From positions 124,001-188,000 of the forward strand of contig NZ_FOAP01000017.1 in assembly GCF_900109545.1 (NCBI RefSeq): DNA of 64,000 nucleotides. Direction: 5' to 3'. The stretch comes from Stigmatella aurantiaca (lineage in GTDB: Bacteria > Myxococcota > Myxococcia > Myxococcales > Myxococcaceae). The notes beneath the pieces were generated by a model. That model was not told where the DNA came from and searched no databases. It was given only the letters and a program-made list of their open reading frames with translations. Position 1 is the first letter of the stretch. Every line of letters begins with the position of its first letter. This document shows, one piece after another, positions 40,655 through 49,366 of this stretch. The position numbers and the translations under genes are program-made.

Positions 40655-41796
40655 GCCGCCTCCTTCCGGGCCTCGGCCACGAGCCGGTCCATGAACAGGT
40701 CCACCTCTTCCAGGGTGTTGTAGAAGTGCGGCGCCACGCGCAGGCCGCCGCGGTAGCTGCACACGAAGCCGCCCGCCACCAGCCGGCGCGCCACCTGCGC
40801 GTCGCCGGGGAAGCGCAGGGTGACGATGCCGGCGCGGTGGGCGTCCTTGCGCGGCGTCACCACGGGCAGGCCCGCCTCGTCCGCGCGCGCCATCACCCGC
40901 GCGGTGCAGCGCAGCGAGTGCTCGCGGATGGTGTGGATGCCCGCGGCGTTGAGCAGGTCGAGCCCCACCTGAGAGAGCTGCGAGGGCAGCACCGCCGGGG
41001 TGCCGCCCGCGAGCCGCCGCGCCGTGGGGGCCCACGCCCGCGCGGGCTCGAAGGTGAGCGGGTTTTCACCGGCCATCCACCCGGTGGCGGCCGGCCGCAG
41101 CGAGTCCGTCAGGTCCGGGCGCACGTACAGGAAGGCGCTCTCCACCGAGCCGCACATCCACTTGTGCGCGCCGCCCAGCAGGAAGTCCACCCCCAGCGCG
41201 CTGACATCAATGGGGACGGCGCCCACGGACTGGTAGGCATCCACCACCACCTGCGCGCCCACCGCGTGCGCGCGCTTCACCACCGGCTCCAGGTCCATCA
41301 GCGCGCCCGTGGCGAAGCTGGCGTGGCACAGGCTGACGATGCGCGTGCGCTCGTCGATGGCGGCGCACAGGGCCTCCGCGTCCACCCGGGCTCCTTCGGC
41401 GGGCACCACCACGGTCTCCGCGCCGTAGCGAGAGAAGCCGCTCCACAGGAAGGGCACCGTGGGGAACTCCAGCCCTGTTATCACCACGCGGCGCCGCTCC
41501 CCCTGGAAGTCGAAGCACGTGCCGAGCCGGCCCATCAGCGTGGTGAGGTTGCCGTCGGTCACCACCGAGCCCGGGGGCCCGCCGATGAAGCGCGCCACCG
41601 CGTCCGCGTACGCGTGCCAGTCGGCCCACCAGCCCTCCCACACCTCGTCCCGCCACTCCTGCATCGTGCGGGCGTAGCGCTGGAGCACCGCCTCCATGCC
41701 CCGGGGGAACGCCCCGGTGGAGTTGCTGTTGAGGTAGGTGCACGTCTGGAGCAGCGGGAACTCGGCCCGCAGGGCCTGGAGCGTCTTTCCGGTCAT
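40651..41796 (-). CDS. Class V PLP enzyme, kynureninase-like
   Basis: 381 residues from ATG 41796 (TGATG overlap with the upstream gene). Class V aminotransferase fold: YLNSNSTGAFP near the N-terminus, equivalent to the YLDGNSLG of kynureninase, TDGNLTTL for phosphate binding, VVVDAYQSVGAVPID with the PLP-N1 Asp, and GGAHKWMCG with the Schiff-base Lys. The C-terminal domain ends with RVAPHFYNTLEEVD. It is slightly shorter than kynureninase (about 416), and the N-S-x-G loop differs, so cysteine desulfurase/isopenicillin epimerase-like chemistry is possible. With the TDO-like and methyltransferase genes it forms a coupled three-gene unit. Confidence 0.88.
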   Translation of the reverse strand: MTGKTLQALRAEFPLLQTCTYLNSNSTGAFPRGMEAVLQRYARTMQEWRDEVWEGWWADWHAYADAVARFIGGPPGSVVTDGNLTTLMGRLGTCFDFQGERRRVVITGLEFPTVPFLWSGFSRYGAETVVVPAEGARVDAEALCAAIDERTRIVSLCHASFATGALMDLEPVVKRAHAVGAQVVVDAYQSVGAVPIDVSALGVDFLLGGAHKWMCGSVESAFLYVRPDLTDSLRPAATGWMAGENPLTFEPARAWAPTARRLAGGTPAVLPSQLSQVGLDLLNAAGIHTIREHSLRCTARVMARADEAGLPVVTPRKDAHRAGIVTLRFPGDAQVARRLVAGGFVCSYRGGLRVAPHFYNTLEEVDLFMDRLVAEARKEAA

Positions 41797-42962
41797 CAGA
41801 GCTGTCCCTGGGCCTTCGGGGGGCGGGTGGGCCGGGCCTCGGCCTCCGGCGAGCTGGCCGCTTCTTCCTGCGGCTCGCCAGAGACGCGGCGCGAGGTGGG
41901 CGGCTCGGGGCGCGACCACGGGTCTTCGGAGGTGGGCACCGCGGCGGGGATGGGCGGCGGCGTGGCCGTGGTCGGGTCTCCGAAGCCCCGGCGCGAGGTG
42001 GGCGGCTCGGGCTTGGACCAGGGGTCATCCGAGGGCGCCTGCGGGGGCGGCGCCGTGGACACCGACACCGTCACGGGCGGCGGGAGCACCGCGGGCGGCG
42101 GGGGCGGTGACAGGGGCGGCGGGGACGGCGGAAGCGCCGCCTGGGCCGGGGCCTGCGCGGTGCTGTCCGCGGGGCGGTTCACGCCGGGCTGGTACCCGCC
42201 GTCGCGCTTCCACGCGTTGGTCATCTCCACGCGCACCTCCCACAGCTTGCGGAAGAGCGGCAGCGTCATGCGGCCCGCCAGCACCTGCGTGGGCAGCCCG
42301 TCCAGCGCCTTGATGGAGCGGTCCACGCCGATGATGCGGCGGACCATCTGGTAGTGCGTGTAGAGCCAGTTCTGGAACAGCTCGTCCAGGTCCACCAGTT
42401 GCTCGCACACGCGCTTCAGGTCCTCGGAGCCGTAGGCGCCGACCTTGTAGACGTCCAGGAGCCGCAGCTGGCGCCGCGTCAGCACGCGCTCCAGCGCCGC
42501 CTCCAGCCCGTCCGCGGCGAGGCGCAGGGCGTTGTAGCCCGGCGACTCCTGCCCGCTGCCGTTGCCCAGGCTGCGGCGGATGATCTGGTAGGTGTCCGGA
42601 GTCATCGTCTCCAGGATGTTCATCTCCGCCACCAGGCAGCGCATGGCGCGCAGCATGCGCTCCAGCCGGCCCGTGGCGGGCCAGAGCAGGTCGCCGTCCA
42701 TCTCCGCGACGACCTCCACCGCCTCCATGGAGACCAGCTTGAGCCACAGCTCCTGCGCCTGGTGCGTCAGCTGGAAGAGCAGCTCGTCGTGGTGCACGAG
42801 CTGTTCGGACGGCGTCTGCAGATTCAGCAGGGTCGGCGTCTTCAGGTAGACCTCGTAATCGAGTTCTCCTTTGCCGACCCACTTCTTCAACAGCGCGTTG
42901 AACATCGGCGACTCCAACTGGCGCCGTAGTTTTTCAGCCTCACTGTAGTCGGGGGTACGCAC
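41796..42962 (-). CDS. Tryptophan 2,3-dioxygenase-like haem enzyme with proline-rich tail
   Basis: 388 residues from a GTG at 42962; GGAGG lies 10 bases upstream. Residues 1-265 match the TDO fold: VHHDELLFQLTHQAQELWLKL, where His67 corresponds to the distal His, ILETMTPDTY, and THYQMVRRIIG with the proximal haem His. However the substrate loop SGFQS-x-x-YR reads SGQESPGYN, so the carboxylate-binding Arg is Asn, and the GTGGS loop after the haem His is missing (VDRSIKALDG). Canonical L-tryptophan oxidation is therefore doubtful; a related haem-dependent aromatic oxygenase role is likelier. The last 120 residues are proline-rich and include DPWS(K/R)PEPPTSRR twice, a tail unusual for the family. 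The receiver gene ends 69 bp upstream on the same strand. Confidence 0.82.
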   Translation of the reverse strand: MRTPDYSEAEKLRRQLESPMFNALLKKWVGKGELDYEVYLKTPTLLNLQTPSEQLVHHDELLFQLTHQAQELWLKLVSMEAVEVVAEMDGDLLWPATGRLERMLRAMRCLVAEMNILETMTPDTYQIIRRSLGNGSGQESPGYNALRLAADGLEAALERVLTRRQLRLLDVYKVGAYGSEDLKRVCEQLVDLDELFQNWLYTHYQMVRRIIGVDRSIKALDGLPTQVLAGRMTLPLFRKLWEVRVEMTNAWKRDGGYQPGVNRPADSTAQAPAQAALPPSPPPLSPPPPPAVLPPPVTVSVSTAPPPQAPSDDPWSKPEPPTSRRGFGDPTTATPPPIPAAVPTSEDPWSRPEPPTSRRVSGEPQEEAASSPEAEARPTRPPKAQGQL

Positions 42963-43031
42963 GACGGGGGGCCCTCCGGGAGAGCTCTGGCAATTCGAGG
43001 GAAGTCGGACAGCCGGAAAGGGGACGGAACT

Positions 43032-43430
43032 TCAGACAAGGACAACTGCGGGGCGCGGCTGGAGGCGGAAGGAGTGGATCTTCTGCGCCAGTTCAGCGCC
43101 CTGAACACTCTTGGACAAGTAACCGTCTGCGCCTGACGACAGGGCAAGCGAGCGCAGTTGGGCCTCATCGGAGGCCGAATACAGGATGAAGCGGGTGTCC
43201 TTGGGCGCGCTCAGCCGCGCCAGGGACACCACCTTGTCGCCCTTGAGGGCGGGGAAATTCACATCGATGAGCACCACGTCCGGGATGGTGTCCCGGACGC
43301 GGTTGGAGACGCCCAGGGCCGAGGGGTGGGTTTCCACCTCGATGCCATGGGCGCTCAGCGAGCGCGCCACCAAATCAAGCAGGTCGGGATCATCATCCAC
43401 GACCAGGACGCGCAACTTCCCTTCAGGCAT
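43032..43430 (-). CDS. Single-domain response regulator
   Basis: 132 residues from ATG 43430, overlapping the hybrid kinase stop by 8 bp. A complete receiver: VDDDPD, Asp in LIDVNFPALKG, LYSASDE and Lys in YLSKSV. It is closely related to the receiver at 33487-33909. No output domain. Being co-translated with the FIST-linked hybrid kinase, it probably takes phosphate from it and carries it to another partner. Confidence 0.9.
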   Translation of the reverse strand: MPEGKLRVLVVDDDPDLLDLVARSLSAHGIEVETHPSALGVSNRVRDTIPDVVLIDVNFPALKGDKVVSLARLSAPKDTRFILYSASDEAQLRSLALSSGADGYLSKSVQGAELAQKIHSFRLQPRPAVVLV

Positions 43431-46326
43431 GGGGCTTCCCCAGGTGCTTCCGGATGGTGTCGAGCAGCTGCTCGCGATCCAGGGGCTTGGTCAGGTAGGC
43501 GTCGCAGCCGGCCGCCATGGCCTTGTCCTGGTACTCGCGGCCGGCGTGGGCCGTGACGGCGATGACGGGCACCTTGGAGATGGCCGCGGGCAGCGCCCGC
43601 AGGCGCCGGGTGGCCTCCCAGCCGTCCACGCGGGGCAAGGACAGGTCCATGAGGACCAGGTCCGGCGTCTCGCGCTGCACGCGCTCCAGGCCGTGCTCGC
43701 CGTCCTCCGCCTCGAGCAGCTCGTAGGTGCCGCCGAGGTAGCGCCGGACGATGTCGCGGTTCTGGGGGTTGTCCTCCACGTAGAGGATGCGCGGGATGCG
43801 GGACGGGGAGGCGGCGCGCTGCTGGAGCAGCAGCGTCTTGGCCTGGCCGATGACGTCCTCGAGCGCGTGGCCGCCCTTGCGCACGAAGGCGATGAAGCCG
43901 TCGCGCAGGGTGGCCTGCTCCTGGGCGGACAGCGTCTTGCCGGTGAGCACCACCACCGGCATGTTCAGCTTGTCCGAGCGCAGGCGGCGCAGCACCTCGA
44001 AGCCGTCGAGGTTGGGCATCATCAGGTCGAGCACCACGAGCACCGGCGGCGACACGCGCGCCTTGAGCAGCGCGTCCTCGCCGCTGTGGGCCTCGCTGGT
44101 GGAGAAGCCCGCGCGGCGCAGGCTGCGGCTGACGAGCTCGCGCGTGCTGGCGTCGTCGTCCACCACCAGCACCTCGCCGCTGGCCAGGGCCGCGGTGCCC
44201 AGGGTGCGCGTCACCACGTCCACCAGGTGGTCGGGCTCCACGGGCTTGACGAGGTACTCACACGCGCCCAGGGAGTAGCCGCGCGCGCGCTGCTCCTCCA
44301 CGGACACGAGGATGACGGGGATGCCCGACAGCGAGGGCTCGCTCTTGAGCTGGCTGAGCACGCTCCAGCCGTCGAGCTTGGGCAGGTGGATGTCCAGGAT
44401 GATGGCCTGGGGCTTCACCTCGCGCGCCAGGCGCAGCGCGTTCACGCCGTCATCGGCCGGCACCACCTTGAAGCCCGCGGGCTCCAGCTGGCCCGAGACG
44501 AGCTGCTGCATGAGCGGATCATCGTCCACCACCAGCACGGTGCTGCCCGCGGCCAGGGGCGCCAGCTGCGCCGCCACGTCCTCCACGGACACCATCTTCT
44601 CCAGCTCGGGGGCGGGCGCGCCCTGCATCTCGCCCTCCAGCACCCCGGCCAGCCGCACCGTGAAGGTGGAGCCGCGGCCCAGCACGCTGGACACCGTCAC
44701 GTTGCCGCCGAGCACCTTGCTCAGCTCGCGCACGATGGCCAGGCCCAGGCCCGTGCCGCCCACTTTCCGCGTGGTGGAGCCGTCCACCTGGCGGAACTTC
44801 TCGAAGATGTACGGCAGCTGGTCGGCCGGCATGCCCACGCCGGTGTCCTCCACCGTCATCACGAACTCGTTGCCCTCGGCGCGCATGCCCAGGGACACCT
44901 CGCCGGACTCGGTGAACTTCGCGGCGTTGCTCAAGAGGTTGAGCATCACCTGCCGCATCTTCAGCGCGTCCGTGTTGAGGTAGCGCGCGCGCTCCTCCAC
45001 ATGCAGCGTGAGCTCCACGTCGCGGCCCTTCACGTACTCGCGCACCGTGGCGAGGCACTCCTCGCCCAGCTCCTGCGCGTCCACGCGCTCGACGACGACT
45101 TCCACGCGGCCCGCTTCAATCTTGGACAGGTCGAGGATGTCGTTGATGAGGGCGAGCAGCGTCTTCGCGTTCGTCTTGACGACGTTCAGGTCGCGGCGGC
45201 CGTGCGCGGTGAGGCGGCTGCCCTCCTCGCGCATGAGCAGGTCGCAGTAGCCGATGATGCCGTTGAGCGGCGTGCGGATTTCGTGGCTGAAGTTGGCCAG
45301 GAACTCGCTCTTGAGCCGCGCGGCCCCTTCCGCCTCGCGGGCCCGCTCCTCCTCGTTGCGCTTGGAGATGGCCAGGTCCGTGGCGAGCCGGTCCAGGTCC
45401 TCGTTCTGCTGACGGATGATCTCCATCTGCAGCGCGCGCTGCTGGTAGCTGGCCAGCGAGCGCGCGGACACGGCGCGCGAGCGCTTCAGCTCCTCGAGGC
45501 TCTCGGCGAGCTTGAGGTTGGCGGCCTCCAGCTCCGCCTTGGAGTTGCGCAGCGTCTCCTCGCTCTTGCGGCGCTCGGAGACGTCCTCCGTCACGCCCAT
45601 GACGTAGAGCACCTCGCCCTGCGCGTTGGTGATGGGCACCTTGCGCGTGGCGAACAGGCGGTCCGTGTCGACGACGCGGGCCACCTCGTCGAACGTCTTC
45701 ATCTTCTTGTTGGTGATGACCTCCCGGTCATCCGCCATGAAGGCGGTGGCCTGCTCCGGCGGGAAGTAGTCGTGGTCGAGCTTGCCCAGCAGCCACTGCT
45801 TGGTCGTCTTGAAGCGCTCGGCGAAGGTGCGGTTCACCATCTTCAACCGCAGGTCCTTCGCGTCCTTCACGAAGACGATGAAGGGCAGGTTGTCGAGGAT
45901 GGTGTCGATGGGCAGGTGCTTCTCATCGGCGAACGACGTGGTGGGGCGCAGCTCGCGCTGGATAATCATCGCGAGCCGGCCGAGCTGTTCCTCCGTCAGG
46001 AAGTCCGAGGCCCCGGCCTGGATGGCGGCCTGGAAGGCCTCGTCACTCCACTTCTTGGCCAGCACCACGAAGGGGAAGTAGACGCTCGCGTCCCGGCGGG
46101 CCTGCTGCAGATGCGCGAGGGTGAGCGGGGACTCCGAGCCCATCACCGCCAGCGCCCAGGGGCGCGAGAAGGACGGCAGGAGCGCCTCGGGCGTGACGAC
46201 GCGCTCCACCTGGACCTTGAGGGAGGAGGCGTTCAACGCGTTCTGAATCTGTTCGGTCTCGCGATCGCTGGTGAGCAGCAGAATGCGAGGGGTCGATCCT
46301 TCGGCCTGCACGGAGGAGGAGCTCAT
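43423..46326 (-). CDS. Hybrid histidine kinase (pseudo-receiver, PAS, HisKA, HATPase, three receivers)
   Basis: 967 residues from ATG 46326. The first 125 residues look like a receiver fold that has lost its acids (RILLLTSDRETEQ, WALAVMGSE). A PAS/PAC domain (about 140-260, LPFIVFVKDAKDLRLKMVNR to GVTEDVSERR), a coiled coil, HisKA with His near 347 in ANFSHEIRTPL, and HATPase (VEDTGVGM, G-T-G-L-G-L) follow. Three receivers occupy about 600-715, 725-835 and 850-965 (VDDDP with LDIHLP; VDDDA with LDLMMPNLDG; VEDNPQN with MDLSLPRVDG). The third is the most canonical; the second lacks the usual K-P pair (FVRKGG). Soluble. It starts 3 bp after the FIST gene, which probably supplies its input. Confidence 0.92.
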   Translation of the reverse strand: MSSSSVQAEGSTPRILLLTSDRETEQIQNALNASSLKVQVERVVTPEALLPSFSRPWALAVMGSESPLTLAHLQQARRDASVYFPFVVLAKKWSDEAFQAAIQAGASDFLTEEQLGRLAMIIQRELRPTTSFADEKHLPIDTILDNLPFIVFVKDAKDLRLKMVNRTFAERFKTTKQWLLGKLDHDYFPPEQATAFMADDREVITNKKMKTFDEVARVVDTDRLFATRKVPITNAQGEVLYVMGVTEDVSERRKSEETLRNSKAELEAANLKLAESLEELKRSRAVSARSLASYQQRALQMEIIRQQNEDLDRLATDLAISKRNEEERAREAEGAARLKSEFLANFSHEIRTPLNGIIGYCDLLMREEGSRLTAHGRRDLNVVKTNAKTLLALINDILDLSKIEAGRVEVVVERVDAQELGEECLATVREYVKGRDVELTLHVEERARYLNTDALKMRQVMLNLLSNAAKFTESGEVSLGMRAEGNEFVMTVEDTGVGMPADQLPYIFEKFRQVDGSTTRKVGGTGLGLAIVRELSKVLGGNVTVSSVLGRGSTFTVRLAGVLEGEMQGAPAPELEKMVSVEDVAAQLAPLAAGSTVLVVDDDPLMQQLVSGQLEPAGFKVVPADDGVNALRLAREVKPQAIILDIHLPKLDGWSVLSQLKSEPSLSGIPVILVSVEEQRARGYSLGACEYLVKPVEPDHLVDVVTRTLGTAALASGEVLVVDDDASTRELVSRSLRRAGFSTSEAHSGEDALLKARVSPPVLVVLDLMMPNLDGFEVLRRLRSDKLNMPVVVLTGKTLSAQEQATLRDGFIAFVRKGGHALEDVIGQAKTLLLQQRAASPSRIPRILYVEDNPQNRDIVRRYLGGTYELLEAEDGEHGLERVQRETPDLVLMDLSLPRVDGWEATRRLRALPAAISKVPVIAVTAHAGREYQDKAMAAGCDAYLTKPLDREQLLDTIRKHLGKPHA

Positions 46327-46329
46327 CGG

Positions 46330-47493
46330 TTAATTGGATCCGAACGCCAAGACGGTCAGCGTGGTGTTGATGTGGAACCCGGAGTAGATCTCGAATTGCA
46401 CATTCATTCCAGCCGCCGTGGGGGCGAAGCGCAAGGTCTCGGCCAGCTCGGGGACCTTACCTGTGGCGTGCGCGTACCACATCCGCCCACCGCAGTGGAA
46501 CAGGAGGGCGGCCTGGGGGTTGGGGACGCGGCGCGGCAATTCCTCGGCGAAGAACTGCTTGGTCATCCCGGCCATGTCACCCAACTTCATCAGTTCCAGC
46601 TCGCTGCCCTCCTCCAGCAGGTTGGCGAAGAGGATGGAGTTGTCCTCGAGGATGGGCTTCCACGGGGTGCGGATGAAGTACTCGCGGCCGACCTTGAGGG
46701 CGGTGGGGCGCACGGCAAAGCCCTTCGGGGTGCCGAACTCCAGGTCGGTCGGCTCCACGCCGAGCATCTCGGCGTAGCGCAGCGCCGCGGGCTTGTTGTC
46801 GATTTCGAGCGCGCGCGTGTGCGTCTCGTCCACCTTGGTGATGGTCATCCGCTCGTTGGTGGGGATGTACCAGTGCGAGCGCAGCGCGCCCCACGGGGCG
46901 TTGGTGCGGAAGAGGGCCACGAGCACCGAGTCGGTGGCCACCTCGCCGTCCACGTGCAGCACGGCGGACTGCTTGGCCGGGTCGCGGTTGTCGTCGCTGG
47001 CGCCGCCGCCCACGAGCACCAGCGTCTGGTTCTTCTCGAGGATGCCCAGCAGCAGCTCTTCCTTCTTGTAGCGGAAGCCGTCGTCAATCACGAGGCCCAC
47101 GTACTTGCGCGGATCCAGGTCGCCCTGGCGCACGCCCAGCTCCTCGCACGCGCGCTTGATGGCGGCGCCGCCGGCGGACACCGCGTCATTGGTGAGGCCG
47201 GTGCCCAGGCCGACGCCCACGTCGAAGTCGCCCCAGAGCGCGCCGAGCACCACGGTGCCGTAGTAGATGCCGGTGTTGTCCAGCTCGCCGCCGGTGGTGG
47301 CGCCCACCAGGCGGCAGCCCTTGGGCAGCCGCTCGCGCACCGCGCGGTTGAGGGCCACCTGGTCCCGCTCGCGCGAGGCGTACATCATCACCAGCTTGGG
47401 GACGACACCCCCCAGCTGTTTGAACAGGTCCTCCGCGGCAGCGGCCGGCTCCTTCAACGTGGTTCGAGCCGTCTGCATCTTCACTTGCGCCAT
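46330..47493 (-). CDS. FIST-domain sensor protein
   Basis: 387 residues from ATG 47493 with GGAGG upstream; the open frame extends further but without a ribosome binding site. The N-terminal FIST part has ADL-x-LVMMYASRER, LPKGCRLVGATTGGEL and a glycine-rich LVGGGASDD; the C-terminal half (FIST-C) has TKVDETHTRALEIDNKPA, EYFIRTP and LLFHCGGRM. FIST domains are proposed to bind small ligands such as amino acids and feed histidine kinases and chemosensory systems. No signal peptide, so it is cytosolic. It lies 34 bp after the multiheme cytochrome gene and 3 bp before the hybrid kinase gene. Confidence 0.9.
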   Translation of the reverse strand: MAQVKMQTARTTLKEPAAAAEDLFKQLGGVVPKLVMMYASRERDQVALNRAVRERLPKGCRLVGATTGGELDNTGIYYGTVVLGALWGDFDVGVGLGTGLTNDAVSAGGAAIKRACEELGVRQGDLDPRKYVGLVIDDGFRYKKEELLLGILEKNQTLVLVGGGASDDNRDPAKQSAVLHVDGEVATDSVLVALFRTNAPWGALRSHWYIPTNERMTITKVDETHTRALEIDNKPAALRYAEMLGVEPTDLEFGTPKGFAVRPTALKVGREYFIRTPWKPILEDNSILFANLLEEGSELELMKLGDMAGMTKQFFAEELPRRVPNPQAALLFHCGGRMWYAHATGKVPELAETLRFAPTAAGMNVQFEIYSGFHINTTLTVLAFGSN

Positions 47494-47527
47494 GGAGGAC
47501 CTCCAAAAAGGGTGGTGCAGGAGGCGG

Positions 47528-49366
47528 CTAGAGGCCGCTCTGCGGGTGTGTAGTGTGGCAGGTACTGGTGCACTGCTGGAAGGATTCGCGGCCCCCGCCC
47601 ACGTACATGCTCGTGATGGGGCCAAAGTTCTGCTCGTGGCTCTTCGGGTAGCTCTTGTGGCACGAGAGGCACGCGGCCTTGCTGGTGCGCTGCACGCTCT
47701 GCTTCGTCAGGTGGCACTTGCTGCACTGCGCCAAGGAGGTGTCCACCCGCTCGGAGCGGCTGTGCACGAAGTGCACGCGGACGAAGACGGGGCCCTCCAG
47801 CTCGAAGCCCAGGGGCGCGTGGCACGCGGCGCACGCGGCGCGGTTGTCGTTGCCGTGCAGCACCGTGGACAGCTCCCCGCCCTCGCTGTGGCAGCTGTTG
47901 CACGGGCCCGTGGTGAGCGCCGGTTGGGTGCGCTGCTTCGTGCCCACCTGAATTTCCACCGTCTTGCTGGACGGGATGTCCTCGCCGAGGAACACGCGGC
48001 GGCCCTTGACGGTGACCAGGTAGGTGCCGGGCTCGGCGTTGGCGGGCACGGTGAAGGTCCACGTGTCGCTGACCGGGGCGGCCCAGGCGGCGTGCACCGG
48101 ATCGAACGCGCCGCCGAAGAGCTTGTTGGCGCTGGGAAACGTCCGGAACTGGGAGAAGACGCCATCCTGGGCCGCGGTGCTGATGGTCTGCACGTCCACG
48201 GCGGGGTCCACGAACGCGTCCATGTCGATGATGGCCCGGATGGGCTGGATGCGCTGCGCCGGGCCGATGATCTGCGCCATCATCATGCGTTCGCGGTGTT
48301 TCCTGCGGTAATACGTCGCGGTCGGGTCGAAGAAGGCGCGGTAGTACTGGATGCCCGCGTCGTTGGCGCCAAAGATGACATCATTGTACGTGGGAAGCCA
48401 ACCCACTGGGTGGAGCCGCTTGCCCGACCCATCCTTCAAGGTCAGCCGGAAGGTGACGGCCGTGCCGGGCGCGTAGGTGCCGTCCTTGAGGGGCGGCGTC
48501 ACGGGCGTCACGTCCATGGAGAAGCCGTAGTCATACGCCGGCTGGGCCACTTGCTCCACGGGGATGGTGTACGCGGAAAAGGGGCGCAGCGTCCAGCGCA
48601 GGCGCAGCCCCTGGGTCTTCGCGTTGAGCACCAGGGTCTTCTGCTTGGCCTGCGTGCGGGCGTTGCGCAGCTCCAGCAGCGCCTCCTCCAGGTAGTTGGA
48701 CGCGCCGGTGCAGTCGTGCAGCGCCGGGCAGTCATACGTCCACTGGATGGCGCGGAAGCGGCGCACGAAGAAGTCGTCGGTGTCCTGGCGCTGGCCGTTC
48801 TGGCCGGCGTTCAGGAAGATGGGCGCGCCGGTGAGCCGGCCCGCCTCGTCCACCGGCTCCACGAAGAAGCCGCTCGGCAGGTCCATCCACGCCGCGTTCC
48901 GGTAGAAGCGCCGGCGCTTGTAGCCCTCCTCGCCGCTCAGGATTTCGAACTCCTCATCCACCTTGCGCACGCCCAGCCAGCCCAGGCCCGCGAAGTCGCC
49001 GCTGCGCACCAGCCCCGCGAGCCCCTCGTCCCTCGAGGCGGCCACGCTGGAGCGGATGTCGATCTGGTTGATGTAGACCGTCTGCCCGGCGCGCACGCGC
49101 AGCGGCATGCCCACCCCGTCCTCCACCTCCAGCGCCACGCCCAGCGCCGCCTTCGGCGAGCCGCGCCGCTCGCCCTCCTCCGAGAGCGCCTGGGCCTGCG
49201 CCTCCAGCGCCTCGCCGGTGCCCAGCTCCGCGGGCTGCGCCTCGGGGAGTGCCTCGGGCCCGCCGCAGGCGGTGCTCAGCAGCAGTGCCACCAGCAGCAC
49301 ACCCAGCGTTGAGCCCGCGTTGCCGGGAGCATTGCCCTTCACGGTCGGTGCGTTCGTTCCACGCAT
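47528..49366 (-). CDS. Multiheme c-type cytochrome lipoprotein
   Basis: 612 residues from ATG 49366, preceded by GGAGGAGGGG; the frame is open upstream but unsupported. A signal peptide (LGVLLVALLLSTA) ends at C34 in a lipobox. A long beta-rich region (about 60-480) includes TYDCPALHDCTG and Ig-like strands (TWTFTVPANAEPGTYLVTV). The last 150 residues hold haem sites: CNSCH, CAACH, CSKCH and CLSCH, plus CTSTCH, a CX3CH variant. His residues between them (LHGNDN, VHFVHS, KSHEQN) can serve as distal ligands. It is expected on the outer membrane, exposed to periplasm or outside, in electron transfer. It is the first gene of a tight run with the FIST sensor, hybrid kinase and receiver. Confidence 0.88.
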   Translation of the reverse strand: MRGTNAPTVKGNAPGNAGSTLGVLLVALLLSTACGGPEALPEAQPAELGTGEALEAQAQALSEEGERRGSPKAALGVALEVEDGVGMPLRVRAGQTVYINQIDIRSSVAASRDEGLAGLVRSGDFAGLGWLGVRKVDEEFEILSGEEGYKRRRFYRNAAWMDLPSGFFVEPVDEAGRLTGAPIFLNAGQNGQRQDTDDFFVRRFRAIQWTYDCPALHDCTGASNYLEEALLELRNARTQAKQKTLVLNAKTQGLRLRWTLRPFSAYTIPVEQVAQPAYDYGFSMDVTPVTPPLKDGTYAPGTAVTFRLTLKDGSGKRLHPVGWLPTYNDVIFGANDAGIQYYRAFFDPTATYYRRKHRERMMMAQIIGPAQRIQPIRAIIDMDAFVDPAVDVQTISTAAQDGVFSQFRTFPSANKLFGGAFDPVHAAWAAPVSDTWTFTVPANAEPGTYLVTVKGRRVFLGEDIPSSKTVEIQVGTKQRTQPALTTGPCNSCHSEGGELSTVLHGNDNRAACAACHAPLGFELEGPVFVRVHFVHSRSERVDTSLAQCSKCHLTKQSVQRTSKAACLSCHKSYPKSHEQNFGPITSMYVGGGRESFQQCTSTCHTTHPQSGL

